Origin: UBA6624 sp964343345 [NCBI: uncultured bacterium]
GTDB taxonomy: Bacteria; UBP7; UBA6624
DNA length: 8,753 bases
Reading direction: 5' to 3'
NCBI GenBank assembly: GCA_964343345.1
Contig: CAYFJE010000047.1
Coordinates: 1-8,753 of the forward strand
Of the stretch, positions 1-5,309 are shown in pieces. The position numbers and the translations under genes are program-made. A model generated the notes under the pieces. It ran no database searches. It worked only from the letters and a program-made list of their open reading frames with translations, and was not told the origin of the DNA. The first letter of the stretch is position 1. Every line of letters starts with the position of its first letter.

Positions 1-931
1 GATAGCTGCTCAATCAATTGGAGAACCAGGAACTCAGTTAACTATGAGAACCTTCCATACAGGAGGTGTTGCTGGTTCTGATGTTTCCGATATCACCCAA
101 GGACTTCCACTTGCTGAAATATTTTTTGAAGTTTATCAAAGTAGGTTCAAACCTGATTTAAAGGGAGAAGGTGCTGTTTTAAGTCCTGTTTCAGGTGTTG
201 TTACAAATATCAAAGAGCTTCAAGATAATTCAAGATACAGTTATGAAGTCTCGATATCTCCTAAGGGAAAAAAAGGTAGAAAAACAAAAATGAAATCAGG
301 TGATTTTGTTGAGATAATGATTCCAAAAAATAGAGACATTGAAGTCAGAGTAGGGGATGAATTAGCCATTGCTGATGCTATAAGTAGCGGTTTAAGAAGC
401 CCTATTGAAATTCTTGCCTCCCAAGGGATTGATGCTGCTCAATCTTACACTTTAGACAGAATTCAAAATGTTTATAGGTCTCAAGGTGTAGATATATTTG
501 ATATTCATTTTGAGGTTATTTTGAAAGAAATGTTCAGGTATGTTAAGGTTATAGATGGAGGAGATTCCACATATATGCCTGATGATAAAGTTCCGATAAA
601 TGAAATCAGATTAATCAATCAGAGATTGAAAGATGCAGGAAGGTCTAGGATTAGTTGGGAACAGATCATGGTTGGTTTGAAGAAAGGAGCCAGTAACAGT
701 AGTTCTTTCTTATCTGCTGCAAGTTTCCAAATGACTGCGAGTGCATTGATGGAAGCTGCTATAGAGGGTAAATTAGATTTTCTAAATGGTTTGAAAGAAA
801 ATGTTATTGTTGGTGAGAGGGTTCCAGTTGGTACCGGTTTTAGAAATTTTGAGGATGTTGGTTACGAAGTAGAAGGCAGTCCTTTCGGTACAGGCGTTCT
901 TGATGAGGATTTGGAAGGTTATTCTGGTTAG
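1..931 (+). CDS. rpoC: DNA-directed RNA polymerase beta' subunit, C-terminal part (5' truncated)
   Basis: The gene enters from the left edge; the reading frame starts at base 2 and gives 309 complete codons before TAG at 929-931. The first residues are the hallmark AAQSIGEPGTQLTMRTFH segment, which forms the trigger-loop base; the M-R-x-x-H residues that contact incoming NTP in the polymerase active centre are present. GG-VAG then runs almost directly into DITQGLP, so the roughly 190-residue trigger-loop insertion (SI3) of E. coli is absent. Near the C-terminus SFLSAASF and GLKENVIVG are clearly RpoC. Two normally invariant stretches are altered: GLPRVxELFEAR reads GLPLAEIFFEV (101-133), and FQETTRVLTEAA reads FQMTASALMEAA (725-760). 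The family comparison is from memory. The stop codon overlaps the stop of the convergent downstream gene, and no conventional terminator is visible. Confidence 0.97.
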   Translation, partial: IAAQSIGEPGTQLTMRTFHTGGVAGSDVSDITQGLPLAEIFFEVYQSRFKPDLKGEGAVLSPVSGVVTNIKELQDNSRYSYEVSISPKGKKGRKTKMKSGDFVEIMIPKNRDIEVRVGDELAIADAISSGLRSPIEILASQGIDAAQSYTLDRIQNVYRSQGVDIFDIHFEVILKEMFRYVKVIDGGDSTYMPDDKVPINEIRLINQRLKDAGRSRISWEQIMVGLKKGASNSSSFLSAASFQMTASALMEAAIEGKLDFLNGLKENVIVGERVPVGTGFRNFEDVGYEVEGSPFGTGVLDEDLEGYSG

Positions 932-939
932 ATCCAGAA
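922..939. other. Small inverted repeat spanning the convergent stop codons
   Basis: TTCTGG (922-927) and CCAGAA (934-939) are perfect inverted repeats separated by the six bases TTAGAT. The loop holds both stop codons: TAG of rpoC on the plus strand and TAA of the DUF212 gene on the minus strand. On either strand the RNA could fold into a 6-bp stem with three G-C pairs. Neither side is followed by a T-tract, so this is not a canonical intrinsic terminator. A termination or end-stabilising role is inference. Confidence 0.4.
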
Positions 940-1398
940 AGGCCAAAATTCATTAACTAGAAAAGCTGTAGCAATTCCTATTGCTATTCCGGCTGTTACC
1001 TCTACAGGAGTATGACCAAGTATCTCTTGTAGTTCTTCGAAGTCTTTTTTTATTATTTTCGCATCTTTTCTTTCGAAAAGATCTCCCATTAAACTGTTTA
1101 TTGCTTTTGCATGTTCTCCAGTTTTTCTTCTTATGCCCAGAGCATCAAATATAACTAGTGTTGCCCATATCATTGCCACTCCAAAAACAGGTGAATCAAA
1201 TCCAAGTTTTAGTCCAACAGACCATGAGCCAGCTATACAAAAAGATGTATGGCCTGAAGGCATTCCTCCATATGCAACCGTGTTTCCATGATTAACATTC
1301 AGTTTTCGAAATAAGAATTTAAAAATGGTTCCAAAAAGAGAACCAAAACAAGCACTTGCAAAAATTTTATTGCCTAATATTTCAAGAATTATGTTCAT
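928..1398 (-). CDS. Divergent PAP2 / DUF212 family integral membrane protein
   Basis: This 156-residue protein has the family's usual length and its diagnostic blocks: GGMPSGHTS at residues 44-52, FDALGIRRKTGEHAKAIN at 84-101, and ILGHTPVEV near 126-134. The relation to PAP2-type lipid phosphatases rests on the SGH core and the later basic and His residues. Hydrophobic stretches at about 12-28, 50-66, 70-87 and 134-152 point to an inner-membrane protein. Relatives include B. subtilis YuiD and plant and cyanobacterial proteins; to my knowledge the substrate is not established, so a lipid- or polyprenyl-phosphate phosphatase role is only plausible. It starts with ATG at 1398, inside the end of the upstream membrane-protein gene (17-bp overlap), so it is probably translationally coupled. 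Its TAA overlaps the rpoC stop. A GAAA-capped hairpin lies within the coding sequence. Confidence 0.88.
   Translation of the reverse strand: MNIILEILGNKIFASACFGSLFGTIFKFLFRKLNVNHGNTVAYGGMPSGHTSFCIAGSWSVGLKLGFDSPVFGVAMIWATLVIFDALGIRRKTGEHAKAINSLMGDLFERKDAKIIKKDFEELQEILGHTPVEVTAGIAIGIATAFLVNEFWPFWI
1063..1082 (-). other. GNRA-capped hairpin inside the DUF212 coding sequence
   Basis: On the minus (mRNA) strand ATCTTTTC pairs perfectly with GAAAAGAT across a GAAA loop: an 8-bp stem, closed by a C-G pair, with a GNRA tetraloop. It lies over the codons for residues D-L-F-E-R-K-D. It could be a local mRNA structure or a chance product of the Phe-Glu-Arg-Lys codons. No T-tract follows, so it is not an intrinsic terminator. 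Confidence 0.3.
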
Positions 1399-2014
1399 TT
1401 CTTTTAATTACAAGGATAATCATAGTAAGAATTAAAGGTAAAACGATGAAAAAGTCTGTTTTGTCAAAATTATCTATGTTTGGAATAAATGCAGTAAAAA
1501 AATACCTGATTTTTTGAGGTATTTTATAAGCGGTAAATAAATTCAAGGAAATCAACAACGTTGGAATTAGGGATAATAAAAGTATCGTTTTTTCTTTTTG
1601 TTTTCTTGTTAACAAAAAACAAATGAAAAACCCCCATAATGATCTAAATCCAAGATAGGAAACCCATCCTTGAGAATCAATTGGGTATGTCGATTTTGCA
1701 AATAGAAGAAAAATGATTGTTCCGATAAGGCCTGTTGCACCGAGGCAGGCTAGATGAGAAAGAAGGTAAGAGAGGTCGTTTTCTATCTTTGAGAAATTAC
1801 TATTTTTGTAAAATTTCAAAAGTCTATTTTTTCTGTTTTTTTTAGAGAATAAAAAAAATCCAAAATCATAAAAGAAGATTGAAAAAAGCATATATTTAGG
1901 ATTTACAACAGGAAGAACTATTGAAAAAATCCACCATAGTGGTAAATACATATTGTTTGTTATTGATGACCACAGCCACTGGGATGACGAGAGGATTTTC
2001 CTCAAGTTTTTCAT
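1382..2014 (-). CDS. Unrecognised multi-pass membrane protein (210 aa)
   Basis: I do not recognise this family. The protein is 210 residues, with about six hydrophobic segments near residues 22-36, 40-57, 86-106, 117-136, 142-160 and 186-203. A very basic loop (FSKKNRKNRLLKFYK, 56-70) follows the second segment and probably faces the cytoplasm. The third segment has a small-residue stretch, CLGATGLIG. Trp clusters near the N-terminus (W13, W15, W27, W28) fit a membrane interface. It starts with ATG at 2014, overlapping the upstream gene's TGA as ATGA, and its 3' end overlaps the DUF212 gene by 17 bp, so all three are probably co-translated. The coding sequence is even richer in A+T than its neighbours. 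A lipid-related role alongside the PAP2-like protein is a guess from context only. The gene call is strong; the function is unknown. Confidence 0.8.
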   Translation of the reverse strand: MKNLRKILSSSQWLWSSITNNMYLPLWWIFSIVLPVVNPKYMLFSIFFYDFGFFLFSKKNRKNRLLKFYKNSNFSKIENDLSYLLSHLACLGATGLIGTIIFLLFAKSTYPIDSQGWVSYLGFRSLWGFFICFLLTRKQKEKTILLLSLIPTLLISLNLFTAYKIPQKIRYFFTAFIPNIDNFDKTDFFIVLPLILTMIILVIKRNEHNS

Positions 2015-2748
2015 AAGTTCATTTCAATCTTTTTAAAATTCACAAAATCATCAATCTTTTTAATCATGTCGCAGGAATCTTTATCGGTTTTTATTTTCCA
2101 GCCATTTTTTTGAGGTTTCGAAGACCATAAAAAAACATTTTTATCTAGATATTCTTTTGGAGATATGGATGTTAGTGTTTCATGAAGTTCTATTTGTCTT
2201 GTGTTTTTTTCTTTTTTCAAGAAACATCCCGCTGGTGTAAGGATGTATGTTGTTGAATTTAAAGAACTGAAAAAATCAGGGTTTTCTGACGTGTATATTT
2301 GATTGAATTTTATATTTTTAATGTTTTCAAATTCATTTTTTGTCATTTTTTTAGTTAGAGGGATGACTAGATTTTTATTTTTCCAAAAAGAATTAATAAA
2401 GATTCCAAGAACAAAATTTTCATAAAAAGTTAATTCCGATATAGTTTTTAAGCCAATCTCCTTTATCTTTTCCAAGAGTTTCGTTTCTTCTAAATTTGAT
2501 AAGTTGTTTGATCCAATATCATTTATTAGGTTTTTAACTTTGACATGCTTTGCAAAGGGTAGAGGGTAAGGGATAACTCCATTGCCTTTTGGTAATATTT
2601 TTTTAGATAATCTTTCTGAAATTTCAATGTTTCCTCTTTTGAAAATCCAGATGTTAACCATATTGTTTTCTTTTATATTTTTTTCAGAAAAATATTTGGA
2701 ATTTTCATTGAATATATTTTTTGGAATCTTTAAGTTGTTTTTTTTCAT
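2011..2748 (-). CDS. Unrecognised soluble Lys/Asn-rich protein (245 aa)
   Basis: No family is recognisable to me. The 245-residue product is rich in Lys, Asn, Ile and Phe, has no signal peptide or clear membrane segment, and is probably cytoplasmic. Landmarks for searching are KGNGVIPYPLPFAKHVKVKN (54-73), a hydrophobic patch FYENFVLGIFINSFW (108-122), and STTYILTPAGCF followed by RQIELHETL toward the C-terminus. It is the first gene of the minus-strand set; its TGA overlaps the next ATG by four bases (2011-2014), which supports it as a real gene. I chose ATG at 2748. An internal ATG at codon 30 (2661) would begin MVNIWIFKRG, where the sequence becomes less polar, but neither start has a convincing ribosome binding site. 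The long A/T-rich stretches may reflect weak constraint or foreign origin, but the rest of the window is also A/T-rich. Confidence 0.75.
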   Translation of the reverse strand: MKKNNLKIPKNIFNENSKYFSEKNIKENNMVNIWIFKRGNIEISERLSKKILPKGNGVIPYPLPFAKHVKVKNLINDIGSNNLSNLEETKLLEKIKEIGLKTISELTFYENFVLGIFINSFWKNKNLVIPLTKKMTKNEFENIKNIKFNQIYTSENPDFFSSLNSTTYILTPAGCFLKKEKNTRQIELHETLTSISPKEYLDKNVFLWSSKPQKNGWKIKTDKDSCDMIKKIDDFVNFKKIEMNL

Positions 2749-2792
2749 CTCTTTCTTTATAGAATTCTAAATAATTTAGAACTGTAAATTTG
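2749..2792. promoter_or_regulatory. Divergent intergenic region, presumed back-to-back promoters
   Basis: This 44-bp gap separates the minus-strand unknown operon (ATG at 2748) from msrP (ATG at 2793). It is the only real non-coding gap in the window, so promoters for one or both operons should lie here or just inside the flanking coding sequence. I could not assign clean -35/-10 pairs at canonical spacing. Neither flanking start codon has a clear Shine-Dalgarno sequence. A palindrome occupies its centre. The promoter role is inferred from gene orientation. Confidence 0.5.
2765..2781. repeat. 17-bp near-perfect palindrome, candidate operator
   Basis: TTCTAAAT (2765-2772) and ATTTAGAA (2774-2781) are exact inverted repeats around a single central A. 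The centre is about 20 bp from the msrP start and 25 bp from the divergent gene's start. This is where a dimeric transcription factor controlling both directions could bind. The arms are A/T-rich, so chance is not excluded, and no regulator gene is visible in the window. Confidence 0.45.
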
Positions 2793-3677
2793 ATGAAGAA
2801 GTTAAAAATCACACCAAAGTCAATTTATTTAAAAAGAAGAGATTTTTTAAGAGGTGCTTTATATGGATTTTCTGCTTTGGCTTTGGGTCAAAATAAAGGT
2901 TGTTTTTTCCCCTCATCTAATGATGAAAAGTTGACACCATATGATTCAGTGACTTCCTACAATAATTTTTATGAATTTGGAACTTCAAAAGATGATCCTA
3001 AAAAAAATTCAAAGAGCATGATTACCAAGCCTTGGAATTTAGAAGTGTCTGGATTGTGTGATTCGCCTCGTGACATGGATATGGATGATATCTTAAAGTC
3101 AAATAAAATCGAAGAAAGGATATATAGGCTTAGATGTGTTGAAGGTTGGTCAATGGTTATTCCTTGGCTAGGCTTTTCTTTGGCAGATTTTCTTTCAAGT
3201 TTTAATCCAAAGAGTGATGCTAAGTATGTAAGATTCGAAACACTTTATCGACCAAAAGAAATGCCTGGACAAAGAACAAGTGTTCTGGATTGGCCATATG
3301 TAGAAGGGCTCAGGATTGATGAAGCTATGCATCCACTTTCTTTTATCGCTGTTGGTCTATATGGTGAAAATTTATTAAATCAGAATGGAGCTCCTTTAAG
3401 GTTGGTTGTGCCATGGAAATATGGTTTTAAGAGCATAAAGTCAATATCAAGAATTAGTTTTGAAAAGGATATGCCTTTGACATCGTGGAATAAAGCAAAT
3501 CCAAGAGAGTATGGTTTTTACAGTAATGTAAATCCAAATGTCGATCATCCAAGATGGAGTCAGAAAACAGAGAGAAGAATTGGTGAATGGTCAAGAAGGA
3601 AAACATTAATTTTTAACGGTTATGGAGAAGATGTGTATAAGCTTTATGAAAAAATGGATTTGAAAAAATGGATTTGA
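2793..3677 (+). CDS. msrP: Protein-methionine-sulfoxide reductase catalytic subunit MsrP (YedY)
   Basis: MsrP is a periplasmic molybdenum-cofactor enzyme that reduces methionine sulfoxide in oxidised envelope proteins, with electrons from MsrQ. The 294-residue product has a twin-arginine signal ([19 protein letters not shown], residues 14-32 from the ATG). It has YNNFYEFG, the [12 protein letters not shown] block whose Cys115 should ligate molybdenum, [39 protein letters not shown] and NVDHPRWSQ, all close to E. coli MsrP as I recall it. There is no clear A-x-A cleavage site; a Cys follows the hydrophobic stretch (NKGCFFP) but is not a good lipobox. A TTG lies directly upstream at 2790, giving TTG-ATG; I prefer the ATG. 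No Shine-Dalgarno is evident. It is the first gene of the operon, and its last codons are part of a 14-bp tandem repeat shared with the start of msrQ. Confidence 0.96.
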   Translation: MKKLKITPKSIYLKRRDFLRGALYGFSALALGQNKGCFFPSSNDEKLTPYDSVTSYNNFYEFGTSKDDPKKNSKSMITKPWNLEVSGLCDSPRDMDMDDILKSNKIEERIYRLRCVEGWSMVIPWLGFSLADFLSSFNPKSDAKYVRFETLYRPKEMPGQRTSVLDWPYVEGLRIDEAMHPLSFIAVGLYGENLLNQNGAPLRLVVPWKYGFKSIKSISRISFEKDMPLTSWNKANPREYGFYSNVNPNVDHPRWSQKTERRIGEWSRRKTLIFNGYGEDVYKLYEKMDLKKWI

Positions 3678-3682
3678 AAAAA
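3647..3682 (+). repeat. 14-bp tandem repeat at the msrP/msrQ junction (about 2.6 copies)
   Basis: The unit TGAAAAAATGGATT occurs at 3647-3660 and 3661-3674, with a partial third copy (TGAAAAAA) at 3675-3682. It places two identical ATG-GAT-TTG-AAA-AA contexts 14 bp apart: the first is read in the msrP frame (M-D-L-K-K-W-I-stop), the second is the msrQ start (M-D-L-K-K-N-Q). The third copy supplies the msrP TGA at 3675. Because 14 is not a multiple of three, losing one unit removes that stop and joins msrP in frame to msrQ. Confidence 0.9.
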
Positions 3683-4270
3683 AACCAATACGGTAATTTT
3701 TCTTTCTTTATAGTTTTTTTAAGTTTTTTGTATCCCTTTTTAAATTTAGATTTTTTTTCTATAAATCCTGTTGAAAGTATTTTGCATTATTCGGGACAAA
3801 GTTCAATGAGGTTTATGCTTTTGACATTGGCTATTTCTCCTATCATCAAGTTATTTAAAAAATCTTATTTGATATTTTTTAGAAAAACATTCGGACTGGC
3901 TTCTTTTTTTTATTGTCTTGTCCATTTTTTAGTTTATTTCATTTTTGAGCTCGAAAAAGTTAATCTGAGCTTCCTTTATTTTGATGCATTGGATAGGCCT
4001 TTTATCTTTTACGGACTAATGTCTTTTTTTTGTTTGATACCATTGGCTATAACTTCAAATCAAAAATCTATAAAAAAAATGGGTTCTGTAAGATGGAAAA
4101 AATTACATCAATTGATCTATGTCTCTTTTGCATTTTCTTCATTCCATTATTATTTCAAGTCTGTTTCGAAAGAAGGTCCCGATTTGGCTTTTGTATACAT
4201 CTCAATAGGTTTATTCTTATTGTTTTTTAGAGCTTTTAAATTCAATTTTCGTTCTAGAATAAGTCATTAG
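3668..4270 (+). CDS. msrQ: Heme-binding membrane subunit MsrQ (YedZ) of the methionine-sulfoxide reductase
   Basis: MsrQ is an inner-membrane b-type heme protein of the ferric-reductase-like transmembrane family that passes electrons to MsrP. The 200-residue product is near the E. coli length (about 211) and is mostly hydrophobic, with about six membrane segments. Family marks are [14 protein letters not shown] (His40), [20 protein letters not shown] (His86), [10 protein letters not shown] (His147) and SSFHYYF (His160). His86, His147 and His160 correspond to the expected heme-ligand positions. The ATG at 3668 overlaps the end of msrP by 10 bases; GGA at 3656-3658 is a weak ribosome-binding candidate, so coupling to msrP is likely. 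The start region lies in the 14-bp tandem repeat. The TAG stop shares one base with the GTG start of kdsC. Confidence 0.94.
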   Translation: MDLKKNQYGNFSFFIVFLSFLYPFLNLDFFSINPVESILHYSGQSSMRFMLLTLAISPIIKLFKKSYLIFFRKTFGLASFFYCLVHFLVYFIFELEKVNLSFLYFDALDRPFIFYGLMSFFCLIPLAITSNQKSIKKMGSVRWKKLHQLIYVSFAFSSFHYYFKSVSKEGPDLAFVYISIGLFLLFFRAFKFNFRSRISH

Positions 4271-4845
4271 TGCAACACAAAGATATTGTCGGAAATTCAC
4301 TTGAAAAAAAAGAGACAATAAATCCATTTTTAGATATTGATGTATCTAATATAAAAATTTTTGTTACCGATATCGATGGGACACTCACAAATGGAAATCT
4401 TTATTACATTCCAGAACTTCGAGACCCATTATTAAAAACTCCTGTTTCTGACCCCGAGATTATGAAAAAATTCAATGTACATGATGGCTATGGCGGAAAA
4501 CTTCTTCTTAAAAAAGGAATATCTGTTGCTGTTTTGTCTGGAAGAAAAGACAATTCAAGCATTGCAAGAGTTAAAGATTTGGGCTGGGATACAGTTGGCC
4601 TTGGAGTTGAAAACAAGTTAGAGGTTCTTTCAGAATATTTAAAAAAGAAAAATCTTGAGTTTTCACAGGTGGTTTATCTTGGGGATGATTTAAATGATCT
4701 TGAATGTATATTGAATGTTGCTGTTGGTGCCTGTGTCTCAAATTCTCATAGCGGCTTAAAAAAGAAATGTGATTTCGTATTAACGAAATCTGGTGGAGAT
4801 GGAGCTTTTAGAGAGTTGGTCGATATGTATTTGGAGTGCTTGTGA
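4270..4845 (+). CDS. kdsC: 3-deoxy-D-manno-octulosonate 8-phosphate phosphatase, KdsC-like HAD hydrolase
   Basis: KdsC hydrolyses KDO-8-phosphate to KDO, the inner-core sugar of LPS. The 191-residue product has the compact type-C0 HAD layout. Motif I is TDIDGTLTNG with Asp34 and Asp36 as nucleophile and acid/base; motif II is AVLSGRK (Ser90). Lys116 in GVENK is motif III, and LGDDLNDLE (139-143) is motif IV. FNVHDGYGG and SGGDGAFREL are typical KdsC blocks. Between motif I and FNVHDGYG there are about 12 more residues than in E. coli KdsC (IPELRDPLLKTPVSDP region). The start is GTG at 4270, overlapping the msrQ TAG by one base; about 28 polar residues precede motif I. LptC directly downstream supports the LPS role over other small HAD phosphatases. 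A sialate-type 9-phosphate phosphatase is less likely. Confidence 0.88.
   Translation: MQHKDIVGNSLEKKETINPFLDIDVSNIKIFVTDIDGTLTNGNLYYIPELRDPLLKTPVSDPEIMKKFNVHDGYGGKLLLKKGISVAVLSGRKDNSSIARVKDLGWDTVGLGVENKLEVLSEYLKKKNLEFSQVVYLGDDLNDLECILNVAVGACVSNSHSGLKKKCDFVLTKSGGDGAFRELVDMYLECL
4833..4836 (+). promoter_or_regulatory. Ribosome binding site deciding the lptC start
   Basis: GGAG at 4833-4836 lies five bases before GTG at 4842, normal Shine-Dalgarno spacing. It would overlap the alternative GTG at 4836, so it favours 4842, which also gives a GTGA overlap with the kdsC stop. Confidence 0.6.
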
Positions 4846-5309
4846 AAAAAAAGATTTTCTTTTTATTTTTTCCTTTTTTTGGTTTTTTACTTTTTTCAAC
4901 TAACTTAAGTCCAATTTCTTTAGTTATATCTGACGAAGAAGGTGTCGCCATTTTAAATTTATCAGGAGAAAAAACCGACGATGATCTTGTAGAGGATCTT
5001 TTTTTAGAAAATATAGAAATGGTTTTTTTGAAAGATGAAAATCAATTGAACTTAACGGCATTAAATGGAATTTGGAGAAAATCTGAAAATATGTTTTTTT
5101 TAAAAGAGGTGAATCTTTCCTCTTTCGATGATTGGGTTCTTTCAGCAAGTGATTTAAGTTTAAATATTTTAGAAAATGAAATAAAAACAGATTCTTTTTT
5201 CGAGATTAATTATGATAAAGCTACCATTTCTGGATTTGATTTGAATCTTGATATCACCAATTTTTCTGGAAAAATAGAAAAAGGCGGATATGTTGTTTTA
5301 GAAAGATGA
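4842..5309 (+). CDS. lptC: LptC-like lipopolysaccharide export protein
   Basis: LptC is a bitopic inner-membrane protein whose periplasmic beta-jellyroll passes LPS from the LptBFG transporter to LptA. The 155-residue product starts KKKIFFLFFPFFGFLLFS, a single N-terminal anchor without a lipobox. The rest is periplasmic and strand-rich. The C-terminal half has the expected repeating pattern (FLKEVNLSS, WVLSASDLSLNILENEIKTD, ATISGFDLNLDI), matching the 'separate layer of steps, then gain of a free extra-long strand' layout of LptC/LptA-type proteins. Sequence identity in this family is low, so the call rests on pattern, size and position after kdsC. I chose GTG at 4842 over the in-frame GTG two codons upstream because of the GGAG spacing and the GTGA overlap. 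The T-rich 5' end merely encodes Phe-rich anchor residues. The TGA overlaps the carB ATG by four bases. lptA does not follow. Confidence 0.72.
   Translation: MKKKIFFLFFPFFGFLLFSTNLSPISLVISDEEGVAILNLSGEKTDDDLVEDLFLENIEMVFLKDENQLNLTALNGIWRKSENMFFLKEVNLSSFDDWVLSASDLSLNILENEIKTDSFFEINYDKATISGFDLNLDITNFSGKIEKGGYVVLER

Noticed and set aside
1382-2748. The two unknown minus-strand genes as a recent horizontally acquired island.
   Set aside because: They are richer in A+T than rpoC or carB, but msrQ and lptC are similarly A/T-rich. No integrase, repeats or tRNA flank them.
2582-2770. Open frame on the plus strand encoding a Phe-rich 62-residue peptide.
   Set aside because: It is antisense to the 245-residue minus-strand gene; the Phe run is the complement of Lys/Asn codons. 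It has no ribosome binding site and covers the divergent promoter region.
4030-4230. Second plus-strand open frame inside msrQ.
   Set aside because: It is an out-of-frame shadow; the msrQ frame carries the conserved His residues through the same bases.
4850-4910. Long T-tracts after kdsC resembling terminator tails.
   Set aside because: They encode the Phe-rich membrane anchor of the LptC-like protein, and no G/C-rich stem precedes them. The operon continues through overlapping genes.
4924-5148. Minus-strand open frame opposite lptC, and similar ones opposite carB (for example 6776-6973, 7343-7585, 7849-8094, 8170-8421).
   Set aside because: They lie entirely within well-supported plus-strand genes, lack recognisable motifs and ribosome binding sites, and are expected by chance in long coding regions.
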